Assembly: GCA_022822245.1 (NCBI GenBank)
Contig: JAJECB010000399.1
Coordinates: forward strand, 1-15,162
Direction: 5' to 3'
DNA: 15,162 bases
From: Gammaproteobacteria bacterium
Lineage (GTDB): Bacteria > Pseudomonadota > Gammaproteobacteria > HK1
A program made the translations under genes and the position numbers. Position 1 is the stretch's first letter. Every line of letters starts with the position of its first letter. Below are positions 1 to 6,678 of this stretch, piece after piece. The notes beneath the pieces were generated by a model. The model was given only the letters and a program-made list of their open reading frames with translations. It searched no databases and was not told where the DNA came from.

Positions 1-459
1 GTCCGCCGGCAGCCACACGGTCCGGGTCTCGCCGACGAGGGACGGGTCCGCGAGGACCATGTCGCGAAGATGGAAGGACGCGCCGGGGCTGATGAGGGCC
101 TGGAGCTTCCGGCGCTCCCGTCGCTTCTTGACCTCCGGAAATGCCTTGCGCAGCGCCGCCTTCACGAGCCCGCCGTAGTCCCCGGCGAGGAGCGCCTCCT
201 CGCTTCCCGTTCCCTCCGGATCGAGGCGCTCGGGGTCGAAGTGGATGTCGAGCGCAATGAACGTCTGCTGCCAGGCGGTGTACCCGTTGGCGACGATGGT
301 CCCGAGGATGAGCGCGAGGAACGCGCCCCCGAGGGCGAGGGCGATCCGGCCCGTCCACTGAAATCGCCGCTCGCTCGCATAGCGGCGGCGAAGGCGGGCC
401 TGGAAGCGCGGGTCCGCGACCGTGCTCGTCACCCTCTGCGCGCCATCCGGGCTATTCAT
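1..459 (-). CDS. pstA: Phosphate ABC transporter permease PstA, N-terminal part (cut by window edge)
   Basis: The first 153 codons are visible and the frame is open to base 1. PstA is one of two inner-membrane permeases of the PstSCAB high-affinity phosphate importer. What is seen is a basic cytoplasmic N-terminus (about residues 1-36), one clear hydrophobic membrane segment (about 37-58), then a charged periplasmic stretch with many Lys/Arg. This matches the extended N-terminal domain (DUF3333 type) of proteobacterial PstA; the catalytic permease core lies outside the window. The ATG overlaps the last 8 bases of pstC, so the two are almost certainly translationally coupled. Identification rests on position after pstC and on the N-terminal architecture, not on the conserved permease loop. 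pstB and phoU are expected further left but cannot be seen. Confidence 0.85.
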   Translation of the reverse strand, partial: MNSPDGAQRVTSTVADPRFQARLRRRYASERRFQWTGRIALALGGAFLALILGTIVANGYTAWQQTFIALDIHFDPERLDPEGTGSEEALLAGDYGGLVKAALRKAFPEVKKRRERRKLQALISPGASFHLRDMVLADPSLVGETRTVWLPAD

Positions 460-1840
460 ACTGCTCCCGGTAACGTCGCACGACGTGAAGCGCGATGATG
501 TTGAGCGCGAGGGTGATGAGAAACAGCACGAGGCCGAGGGCGAACGCGGCGAGGGTCTTCGGGCTGTCGAACTCCTGGTCACCGACGAGGAGGGTGACGA
601 TCTGGGCGGTGACGGTGGTGACCGCTTCGAGGGGATTCGCGGTCAGGTTCGCGGCGAGCCCCGCCGCCATCACCACGATCATGGTCTCGCCAATCGCTCG
701 CGATACGGCGAGGAGGATGCTGCCCACGATTCCGGGAAGGGCGGCCGGGAGCACGACCTGGCGGATCGTCTCGGACTTCGTCGCCCCGAGCCCGAGCGAG
801 CCCTCGCGAAGCGCCTGGGGCACCGCGTTGATGACGTCGTCGGAGAGCGACGAGACGAAGGGGATGATCATCACCCCCATGACGAGCCCGGCCGCGAGGG
901 CGCTCTGCGAGGCGACCTCGAGCCCGAGGGCGGTTCCCGCGTCGCGGATCGCGGGGGCGACCGTGAGGGCCGCGAAGAAGCCGTACACCACGGTCGGGAT
1001 CCCGGCGAGGATCTCGAGCAGCGGTTTCGCGATGGAGCGAAGCCTCCGGCTCGCGTACTCCGCGAGGTAGATGGCCGACATGAGCCCTACCGGCACCGCC
1101 ACCAGCATCGCGACGGCGGAGATGAGGAGCGTGCCCGTGAAGAGGGGGACCATGCCGAATGCCCCCGACGCGCCCACCTGGTCGGAGCGGATCGCGGTCT
1201 GCGGGCTCCACTCGACCCCGAAGACGAAGTCGAAGAAAGGCACGCTCTGGAAGAAGCGGAACGCCTCGAAGAGAACGGAGAGCACGATGCCCGCGGTGGT
1301 CAGGATGGCGACCGTGGAGCTCGCGATGATGAAGACGAGGATCGCGCCCTCCACGTGGTTGCGGGCGCGTACCCGGGGCGCGATCCGCCGCCAGGCGAGG
1401 GCGAGGCCGAGCAACGCGACGAGGGGCACGGCGACGGTGGAGACGAGCCTGCCGAGGCCGTCGAAGTTCCGGTAGCGCTCCGCCGCCTCGACGATGACGG
1501 GGGAGATGTCGTCCCGGACGAAGTTCCCCTCCACCTGGTTCCGGATGTCGTTGACGACGAGGGCGAGCTCGTTCGCGGGGAGATTGCGAAGCTCCGGAGG
1601 CAGGTCGGCGACCACCAGCTCGGTGACCACCGAGCCTCGCAGGACGACCCAGAGGCCGAGGAGCAGCAGGGCCGGGATCGCGCACCAGAGCGCGGTGAGC
1701 GCGCCGAAGTACACGGGTCGCGAGTGAAGGGAGGGGGCGTTCGCCGGCCCCCCTGCGACCACGAGCGCGCGCCGGCGCCCGAGCTGCCAGGCGAGCCCGG
1801 CGATGGCGAGGATGACGAGGGTGAGGGCGGGGACCGACAC
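452..1840 (-). CDS. pstC: Phosphate ABC transporter permease PstC (long form)
   Basis: A 462-aa inner-membrane permease that pairs with PstA to move phosphate delivered by PstS. The N-terminal part (about 1-160) has membrane segments near 3-20, 43-66 and 135-150 with a periplasmic loop between, as in the longer PstC family with a DUF3708-type N-terminal domain. The permease core follows with segments near 163-190, 236-262, 277-300, 315-335, 368-397 and 430-455. The EAA loop that docks the ATPase is at about 346-371 (EGSLGLGATKSETIRQ then PAALPGI). The start is a GTG; no good Shine-Dalgarno precedes it, but the hydrophobic N-terminus beginning there fits the family. It lies 108 bp downstream of pstS, with a strong stem-loop between, and overlaps pstA by 8 bases. 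Confidence 0.95.
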   Translation of the reverse strand: MSVPALTLVILAIAGLAWQLGRRRALVVAGGPANAPSLHSRPVYFGALTALWCAIPALLLLGLWVVLRGSVVTELVVADLPPELRNLPANELALVVNDIRNQVEGNFVRDDISPVIVEAAERYRNFDGLGRLVSTVAVPLVALLGLALAWRRIAPRVRARNHVEGAILVFIIASSTVAILTTAGIVLSVLFEAFRFFQSVPFFDFVFGVEWSPQTAIRSDQVGASGAFGMVPLFTGTLLISAVAMLVAVPVGLMSAIYLAEYASRRLRSIAKPLLEILAGIPTVVYGFFAALTVAPAIRDAGTALGLEVASQSALAAGLVMGVMIIPFVSSLSDDVINAVPQALREGSLGLGATKSETIRQVVLPAALPGIVGSILLAVSRAIGETMIVVMAAGLAANLTANPLEAVTTVTAQIVTLLVGDQEFDSPKTLAAFALGLVLFLITLALNIIALHVVRRYREQYE

Positions 1841-1869
1841 GGGCGAATATTTTAAGGCTTTCGGTAGCG

Positions 1870-1906
1870 GGCGGCAGCCGGGGAAACGACTTTCCCGGCT
1901 GCCGCC
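1870..1906 (-). promoter_or_regulatory. Stem-loop between pstS and pstC (attenuator or mRNA stabiliser)
   Basis: A perfect 13-bp inverted repeat (GGCGGCAGCCGGG at 1870-1882, its complement at 1894-1906) encloses an 11-nt loop whose AAA and TTT can pair further. On the transcribed minus strand no clean U-tract follows (the next AT-rich run is TTAAAATATT), so it is not a textbook terminator. In other binding-protein transporter operons such hairpins protect the binding-protein mRNA or reduce read-through into the permease genes. That role is inferred here. Confidence 0.6.
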
Positions 1907-1948
1907 GTGTACGCCTGCTTCGTCAGCGAATCCGGATCATTCGCCGCG

Positions 1949-3007
1949 TCATTCCATTGCGAGTTGAAGCGGTGTCAGGTTCTTCACGTTCGCCGCGAAC
2001 TTCATCCGCTCCTCGTCCGGCATCGGGATGAGGCCCTTGTCGGAGAGGTAGCCGTCCTCGCCCCACGCTCTTTCGTTCGTGAACTCGGCGAGGTAGCCCT
2101 CGATCCCCGGGATCTGCCCGATGTGGGCCTTCTTCACGTAGAAGTAGAGCGGCCGCGACACGGGGTAGTCGCCGGATGCGATGGCCTCGAACTCCGGCGC
2201 AACGCCGTCGATCAGCGAGCCCTGGAGCTTGTCCAGGTTCTGGTCGAGGAAGCTGAACCCGAAGACCCCGAACGCGTCCGGGTCGGCCTCGAGCTTCTGG
2301 ACGATGAGGTTGTCGTTCTCGCCCGCCTCGACGTAGGCGCCGTCCTCGCGGATGGAGTGGCAGACCGCCTTGTACGTCTTCTTGTCCTTCTTCTTCATCG
2401 CCCTGATGAAGTCGAAGGTCTTGCAGCCGCCCTCGAGGGCGAGCTCGACGAAGGCGTCGCGGGTGCCGGAGGTCGGGGGCGGGCCGAGGACCACGATCCT
2501 GCGGTCCGGAAGCGCGTCGTTCACGTCCTTCCAGGTCATGTAGGGGTTCGGGACCAGGTCCGCGGTGCCGATGGGGTTCGGAACCTCGCGGGCGAGGGCG
2601 AGGAAGATGTCGCGCCGGCTGACTTCCATCACGTCCGACTGCTTGGAGTTCGCGAGCACGATCCCGTCGTAGCCGACCTTGACCTCGATGATGTCGGTGA
2701 CGCCGTTTTCGTTGCAGCGGTCCACCTCGGACTGCTTGATGCGCCGCGAGGAGTTGGTGATGTCGGGGTGGTCGACCCCGACCCCGGAGCAGAAGAGCTT
2801 GAGCCCGCCGCCCGAGCCGGTGGACTCGATCGTGGGGGTCTTGAACCTGGTGCTCTTCCCGAACTGCTCCGCGACGACGGTGGCGAACGGATAGACGGTC
2901 GAAGAGCCGACGATGCTCACGTAGTCGCGGGCCTGGGCGTGGGCAACCTGTACCGAGGCGGCGAGCGCGAGCGGGGCGACGGCAGCCCCGATGAGGACTC
3001 GATTCAT
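1949..3007 (-). CDS. pstS: Periplasmic phosphate-binding protein PstS
   Basis: A 352-aa substrate-binding protein of the Pst importer. A Sec signal peptide covers about residues 1-24/26 (hydrophobic core then VAHAQA). There is no lipobox Cys, so it should be a free periplasmic protein. Phosphate-site motifs are visible: GSSTVYPF at 34-41, STGSGGG at 62-68 and SGTRD at 180-184, which supply the Ser/Thr/Arg/Asp ligands in the family. Length is normal. The ATG is preceded by GGGAGA at 3017-3022 with 9 bases between. It is the first gene of pstS-pstC-pstA and has its own 170-bp leader after selD. Expression is expected to respond to phosphate starvation through PhoB (see the candidate Pho box). 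Confidence 0.96.
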   Translation of the reverse strand: MNRVLIGAAVAPLALAASVQVAHAQARDYVSIVGSSTVYPFATVVAEQFGKSTRFKTPTIESTGSGGGLKLFCSGVGVDHPDITNSSRRIKQSEVDRCNENGVTDIIEVKVGYDGIVLANSKQSDVMEVSRRDIFLALAREVPNPIGTADLVPNPYMTWKDVNDALPDRRIVVLGPPPTSGTRDAFVELALEGGCKTFDFIRAMKKKDKKTYKAVCHSIREDGAYVEAGENDNLIVQKLEADPDAFGVFGFSFLDQNLDKLQGSLIDGVAPEFEAIASGDYPVSRPLYFYVKKAHIGQIPGIEGYLAEFTNERAWGEDGYLSDKGLIPMPDEERMKFAANVKNLTPLQLAME

Positions 3008-3056
3008 GTCCGCGTGTCTCCCATGTGGTTGGGCGTGTGTAGGAATGAATGGACGA

Positions 3057-3079
3057 CCGGCGGGATTACCTCCCGCCGG
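3057..3079 (-). promoter_or_regulatory. Stem-loop in the pstS leader
   Basis: A perfect 9-bp inverted repeat (CCGGCGGGA at 3057-3065, complement at 3071-3079) encloses a 5-nt loop. It lies 50 bp upstream of the pstS start and about 100 bp after the selD stop. No U-tract follows on the minus strand. It could end part of the selD transcript, or form the 5' leader structure of the pstS message if transcription begins at the candidate promoter just upstream. Confidence 0.45.
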
Positions 3080-3085
3080 GCGACA

Positions 3086-3119
3086 TTTGTAGGCCCGCCG
3101 TGTTGCAGGAGTGTGACCG
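3086..3119 (-). promoter_or_regulatory. Candidate Pho box and -10 for pstS
   Basis: On the minus strand, 3102-3119 reads CGGTCACACTCCTGCAAC. This is two 7-bp half-sites 4 bp apart that resemble the CTGTCAT repeat of PhoB sites (first half good, second half weak). Ten bases later comes TACAAA (3086-3091), a plausible -10. The spacing agrees with known PhoB-activated promoters, where the box replaces the -35. The match is partial and made by eye, and support comes mainly from geometry and from pstS downstream. Confidence 0.3.
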
Positions 3120-3177
3120 GGGAACGCCGGGCTCGCCGGCGGAGGTCCTGGTGCCGGTGCCGGTCGTCAGCGCGGTC

Positions 3178-5526
3178 TCAGGCCCGGACCCGCACCCTTC
3201 CTCCGGGAGCCGCCGCGCGGAACGTGCCGATCGTGGCCGCCGCCCCGCAACCCGCGGCCGCGAGCGCTTCTGCGCACGCGAACGCCCGGTCGGCGGGGAC
3301 GGCGGCGAGGAGCCCGCCCGAGGTCTGCGGGTCGATGAGGAGGGCGGCCCGCGGGTCGTCGGGGTCGAGCCCGTGGAGCGCGATGGCGAACGCGGCGTTC
3401 GCCTCGTGGAGAGAGCTTCGGAACCCCCGCGCGAAGAGCGCATCGGCCCCCGGCAGCCGCGGGATGGCGGCGAGGTCGAGCTCCGCGTCCACCCCGCCCG
3501 CCCGCAGCATCTCGACGAGGTGCCCGAGGAGGCCGAACCCGGTGACGTCGGTGCAGGAGGTCGCGTCGTGCTCGCGGAAGATGCGGGCCGCCGCCTCGTT
3601 GGAGCGGAGCATCGAGTCGAGCGCGGCCTCCACCGCTTCGGACGGAGCCTCGGCCCGCATGTCGGCGGCGAAGACGACGCCCGTCCCGAGCGGCTTGGTG
3701 AGGAGGAGCCGGTCGCCGTCCGCCGCGCCCGCCTTCAGCATCGGAAGGTCGCAGAGGCCGTTGACGGTGAGGCCGAGCGCGCACTCCGGGCCCTCCGCGG
3801 TATGTCCGCCGACGAGCACCGCGCCCGCCTCGGCGAGCGCCTCGGTCACCCCGCTCAGGAGGTCGAAGAGGTCCTGCTCGACCTTGTCGGGGGCCGCGAA
3901 CGGGAGGGTGACCATGGCCTGCGCGGTGCGGGGCTCGGCCCCCATCGCGAAGAGGTCGCTCAGGCAGTGGTTGGTCGCGACCCGCCCGAAGAGGTGAGGG
4001 TCGTCGACGAAGGTGCGGAAGTGGTCGACGGACTGGACGAGGAGCTTGTCCGTGGGGACGCGGAGCACGGCCGCGTCGTCCCCGCCGTCGAACCCGACGA
4101 GCACGTCGGGGTGCGGGGCCGCGGGGAGGCGCCCGAGCACCCGGTGCAGGACCGCGCTCGCGACCTTCGAGCCGCAGCCCCCGCAGCGCATGGCGGCGGC
4201 GGAGGCGAGCTCGGCCGCCGGGTCGACCCGGCCCGCGCCGCGAACGCCGCCGCGCCCCCACGCACGGGCGCGCTCGACCGGGCCGGAGCGGATGGTGGTG
4301 CCTTCGTCCCCCGCCGCCGCTCCCGCCCGCCGCGGCGGAGCCTCGTCCCCCATGGCCGGAAGCTCCTGGTACTTCCGCATCCAGCGCCGGTCGATCCAGT
4401 CCTTGACGCTCCACACCCAGCGCCCTTCGAGGGCGAGACGGCCCCAGGACGCGACCGCGTTCCGGTCGCCGCTCGAGATGAGGGCGAGGGTGAGGGGCTG
4501 CGGCCGATAGGGGCGGAGGGGGCGCCCGGCCGCGAGTCGCAGGAGGTTCTCCGCGAGCACCGGACCCTGGCGGACCGCGTAGACGCCGGACTTCGGCAGC
4601 GCTCGGGAGTCGAACGAGGCGATGTCCCCGGCCGCGAACACGGAGGGATCGCCCGTCGACTGCAAGGTCTCCCGCACCCGGACGAACCCCGCGTCGTCGA
4701 GGTCGAGCCCGCTCTCGCCGAGCCAGTCGGCGGCGCCGGCATGGGTGACCGCGATCGCGAGGTCGCAGTCGACCGCGGCCGGTTCTCCGCCCGCCGTCAC
4801 CGCTTCGATCCGGCCCGCGCGTACCGCGATCACCCGGTGACCGGCGAGGAGCCGCACCCCGCGCTCGCCGAGGAGGCGGGTCATCCGGCGCCGGACGGCC
4901 GGGGCGTGCGACTCGACGACCTCGCGCGTCTCCGCGAGGAGGGTGATCTCGACCCCGTCCGCCACCCCCGCCCGCTCGAGGAGGGTGCGAAGGCGGTGCC
5001 GGAGGGAGAGCGACAGCTCCGTCCCCCCGGCTCCGCCCCCAATCACCGCGATCCGGAGGCGCCCGCCGCGCTGCAGGCAGTCGCGCTCGACCGCCGACCA
5101 CCGTTCCCGGAAGACGTCGATCGGCTTGATCCCGAGGGCGTGCTCCTTCGCCCCCTCGATGTGGTGCAGGGTCGGCTGCGAGCCGATGTCGATGGAGAGG
5201 AGGTCGAAGCCGACGGGGGGGCGGCCGGCCGCGAAGACCCGCCGTGCGCCAAGATCGATCCCGGTCGCCGGGGCGTGCAGGACCCGCGCGTTCGCGAACC
5301 GCGAGAGCTTCCGGAGGTCGATGTGCGCCTGCTCCGGCGAGTAGTGGCCGGCGACAAGGCCGGGGAGCATCCCCGAGTAGGGGGTGAGCATGTCGCGCGA
5401 GACGAGGGTGAGGCGCACCCCGGGGACCGGGCGCATTCCGAAGCGCTTGAGCACCGCCACGTGGCTGTGCCCGCCCCCGACCAGCACGATGTCGGTCGCG
5501 ACGGGCGCGGGCGCGCCGGAGTTCAT
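3178..5526 (-). CDS. selD: NADH dehydrogenase-like FAD domain / selenide, water dikinase fusion (SelD)
   Basis: A 782-aa two-part enzyme. Residues 1 to about 385 form a pyridine-nucleotide-disulfide oxidoreductase of the NDH-2 type: the FAD Rossmann motif VGGGHSH at 16-22, a second dinucleotide fold VIGGGAGGTE at 161-170, and the FAD-binding AAGD at 298-301. A Pro/Ala/Arg-rich linker follows (about 390-440). Residues about 445-782 are selenophosphate synthetase, which makes selenophosphate from selenide and ATP. It shows MRCGGCGSK (catalytic Cys451 and Lys454; the residue equivalent to the second Cys of E. coli GCGCK is Ser), GGDDAAV at 481-487, TDVTGFGLLGHL at 659-670 and DPQTSGGLL at 732-740. 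The frame stays open to 5625, but that would run into the tRNA-Sec gene. The ATG at 5526 has GAGGAG 7 bases upstream and is preferred; ATG at 5544 is the alternative. The fused form is a known SelD variant. Confidence 0.95.
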   Translation of the reverse strand: MNSGAPAPVATDIVLVGGGHSHVAVLKRFGMRPVPGVRLTLVSRDMLTPYSGMLPGLVAGHYSPEQAHIDLRKLSRFANARVLHAPATGIDLGARRVFAAGRPPVGFDLLSIDIGSQPTLHHIEGAKEHALGIKPIDVFRERWSAVERDCLQRGGRLRIAVIGGGAGGTELSLSLRHRLRTLLERAGVADGVEITLLAETREVVESHAPAVRRRMTRLLGERGVRLLAGHRVIAVRAGRIEAVTAGGEPAAVDCDLAIAVTHAGAADWLGESGLDLDDAGFVRVRETLQSTGDPSVFAAGDIASFDSRALPKSGVYAVRQGPVLAENLLRLAAGRPLRPYRPQPLTLALISSGDRNAVASWGRLALEGRWVWSVKDWIDRRWMRKYQELPAMGDEAPPRRAGAAAGDEGTTIRSGPVERARAWGRGGVRGAGRVDPAAELASAAAMRCGGCGSKVASAVLHRVLGRLPAAPHPDVLVGFDGGDDAAVLRVPTDKLLVQSVDHFRTFVDDPHLFGRVATNHCLSDLFAMGAEPRTAQAMVTLPFAAPDKVEQDLFDLLSGVTEALAEAGAVLVGGHTAEGPECALGLTVNGLCDLPMLKAGAADGDRLLLTKPLGTGVVFAADMRAEAPSEAVEAALDSMLRSNEAAARIFREHDATSCTDVTGFGLLGHLVEMLRAGGVDAELDLAAIPRLPGADALFARGFRSSLHEANAAFAIALHGLDPDDPRAALLIDPQTSGGLLAAVPADRAFACAEALAAAGCGAAATIGTFRAAAPGGRVRVRA

Positions 5527-5533
5527 GTTCGCG

Positions 5534-5539
5534 CTCCTC
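5534..5539 (-). promoter_or_regulatory. Ribosome binding site that sets the selD start
   Basis: GAGGAG lies 7 bases before the ATG at 5526. It decides against the longer open frame, whose upstream 33 codons would overlap the 3' part of the tRNA-Sec gene. Confidence 0.7.
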
Positions 5540-5589
5540 GGCATCAGGGAACTCCGGCGTCCCGGGACCGGCTCGGGCCGTGGCGGGAA

Positions 5590-5685
5590 TGGCGGAAGAG
5601 GGTGGGAGTCGAACCCACCGGACACGTCTCACGCGTCCCATCGGATTTGAAGTCCGTGCGGCCCACCGGGCGCCGATCCTCTTCC
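5590..5685 (-). tRNA. selC: tRNA-Sec (UCA anticodon)
   Basis: A 96-nt gene including encoded CCA. The acceptor is an 8-bp stem, GGAAGAGG with CCTCTTCC, then discriminator G and CCA (5590-5592). The anticodon arm reads CGGACTTCAAATCCG, with TCA in the loop to read UGA. The variable arm is long, about 8 bp (GGACGCGT / ACGTGTCC with one G-T pair). The T arm is GTGGG-TTCGACT-CCCAC, giving the 8+5 acceptor-T stack typical of bacterial tRNA-Sec. Its 3' end is 63 bp upstream of selD on the same strand, so tRNA-Sec and selenophosphate supply may be co-transcribed. No clear terminator lies between. Its presence implies that the cell decodes UGA as selenocysteine; no selenoprotein gene was recognised in this window. 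Confidence 0.97.
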
Positions 5686-6004
5686 CTTTCGTCCGGTCGG
5701 CGACTCGTCCTCCCGCCCCGCTTCACGCTCGGCGCGAGGCCCCTCCCGGCGGGGGGCGAGCATAGCGCCGCCCCCCGCACCCGTCGAGTGCTCACCCCTG
5801 CCGGTGAATCAAGACATCAAGAATCGCCCACGGAGTGAGCGATATTCGCCCACCTGATGGTCGATTCACACTATCTGCCCCGAATCGCCTCGGGACTGCT
5901 GGAGCGCGCCCAGGGCGACACCCGGAATTGCGCACCTCCCGGGTCGTGGGGCGCCTTGGCACGGCTCGGCTTCTGTTCGCGGTGATCGGGGATCCCGGTT
6001 TCTA
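5686..6004. other. Intergenic stretch between tRNA-Sec and the toxin-antitoxin operon
   Basis: About 320 bp without a convincing gene. The first 80 bp are very GC-rich and show no recognisable tRNA promoter. From about 5800 the composition becomes more AT-rich and contains an inverted repeat and direct repeats (5804-5869). A short open frame at 5835-6044 on the plus strand has no recognisable family and runs through the operator and -10 of the antitoxin gene, so it is not called. Confidence 0.6.
5804..5869. repeat. Interrupted inverted repeat with internal direct repeats
   Basis: GTGAATC (5804-5810) and CATCA (5815-5819) are mirrored by TGATG (5855-5859) and GATTCAC (5863-5869), giving a possible cruciform or imperfect stem. 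Inside it, TCGCCCAC occurs twice in the same direction (5824-5831 and 5846-5853), with starts 22 bp apart, about two helical turns. It could be a protein-binding site or a remnant of an element end. Function is unknown. Confidence 0.4.
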
Positions 6005-6021
6005 TATAATATTCATTATAT
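6004..6021. promoter_or_regulatory. Palindromic operator overlapping the -10 of the toxin-antitoxin operon
   Basis: ATATAAT (6004-6010), spacer ATTC, ATTATAT (6015-6021): a perfect 7-bp inverted repeat. The left arm contains a consensus TATAAT (6005-6010), which could serve as the -10 of the operon; no strong -35 is visible. The site is 20 bp before the antitoxin ATG. Autorepression by an AbrB-type antitoxin, alone or with its toxin, is the usual arrangement and is inferred here. Confidence 0.6.
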
Positions 6022-6040
6022 GGACGAGGGGAGACGCAGC

Positions 6041-6268
6041 ATGATCGCATGCAAGATCACCACCGTCGGAGCGTCCGCCGGCATCATCCTGACCAAGGAA
6101 GCAATGGCCCGGCTGCGGGTCAAGAAGGGCGACACGCTCTACCTGACGGAGGCGGCCGACGGAAGCTTTCGCCTCACCCCCTATGATCCCGAGTTCGCGC
6201 GGCAGATGGCCCTCGCCGAAGACATCATGCACCGCGATCGCGAGGTGCTGCGGGCGCTCGCGAAGTGA
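6041..6268 (+). CDS. AbrB/MazE-type antitoxin of a Doc toxin-antitoxin module
   Basis: A 75-aa protein. Residues about 6-37 (ITTVGASAGIILTKEAMARL then RVKKGDTLYL) form a swapped-hairpin AbrB/SpoVT DNA-binding domain. The C-terminal 25 residues (DPEFARQMALAEDIMHRDRE and following) resemble the toxin-binding tail of the 'putative addiction module antidote' family. An earlier in-frame ATG at 6020 lies inside the operator. The ATG at 6041 has GGGGAGA with 6 bases between and is preferred. It should neutralise the downstream Doc-like protein and repress its own promoter at the 6004-6021 palindrome. The stop codon overlaps the toxin GTG by 4 bases (GTGA). Confidence 0.85.
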   Translation: MIACKITTVGASAGIILTKEAMARLRVKKGDTLYLTEAADGSFRLTPYDPEFARQMALAEDIMHRDREVLRALAK

Positions 6269-6663
6269 CGGCCGGCGAGTCGGCCGCTTCGCGATGGGTG
6301 GAAAGGGACGTCGTTCTCGCGGTCCACGAACGCCAGCTTGCCGAGCATGGCGGGCCGGGCGGTGTACGAGATGCCGGCGTCGTCGAGTCGGCGCTCCCCC
6401 GCCCGCGAAACCTTGCGGCATACGCCACCCCGGATGCGGCGGCCCTCGCGGCCGCGTACGCATTCGACCTTGCGAGGAACCGCGGGTTCATCGACGGCAA
6501 CAAGCGGACCGCATGGGTCACGTCGCGCCTGTTTCTGGCCGACAACGGCTGCCGCCTCGAGTTCGATGCCATCGACGCGGTGCGAGTCATGGAGGGAGTG
6601 GCCGCCGGTCTCGTCAGCGAGACCGACCTCGCCGACTGGTTCCGCCAGCGGCTCGTGACCTGA
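6265..6663 (+). CDS. doc: Doc-type (death-on-curing, Fic fold) toxin with His-to-Arg change in the Fic motif
   Basis: A 132-aa protein of normal Doc length. Doc proteins phosphorylate EF-Tu and stop translation, with a catalytic His at the start of the Fic motif HxFx(D/A)GNKRT. Here residues 72-82 read NRGFIDGNKRT: everything downstream of the His position is canonical, but the His itself is Arg73 (codon CGC, one transition from CAC). The family signature before it (AALAAAYAFDLARN) and after it (AWVTSRLFLADNGC) is kept. The start is GTG at 6265, overlapping the antitoxin stop, so translation is coupled. The toxin may be inactive, altered in activity, or belong to a subfamily that tolerates Arg. 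It ends 15 bp from the convergent Uma2 gene. Confidence 0.85.
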   Translation: MTAGESAASRWVERDVVLAVHERQLAEHGGPGGVRDAGVVESALPRPRNLAAYATPDAAALAAAYAFDLARNRGFIDGNKRTAWVTSRLFLADNGCRLEFDAIDAVRVMEGVAAGLVSETDLADWFRQRLVT

Positions 6664-6678
6664 ACCACTTCGGGGCGG

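Noticed and set aside
422..1855. Long plus-strand open frame opposite pstC
   Set aside because: It is a low-complexity Asp/Glu/Arg/Gly product antisense to a clear PstC, a typical shadow frame in high-GC DNA.
5590..5685. tRNA-Sec as the integration site of a mobile island
   Set aside because: Elements normally insert at the tRNA 3' end, which here faces selD 63 bp away. The accessory genes lie on the 5' side, and no integrase or duplicated 3' tRNA fragment is seen.
1907..5838. Long plus-strand open frames opposite pstS and selD
   Set aside because: They lie antisense to well-supported genes, show no family motifs, are rich in Arg/Asp/Glu/Gly, and one runs through the tRNA-Sec gene.
5835..6044. 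Small 69-codon plus-strand open frame before the antitoxin
   Set aside because: No recognisable family or ribosome site, and it runs through the operator and -10 of the antitoxin gene.
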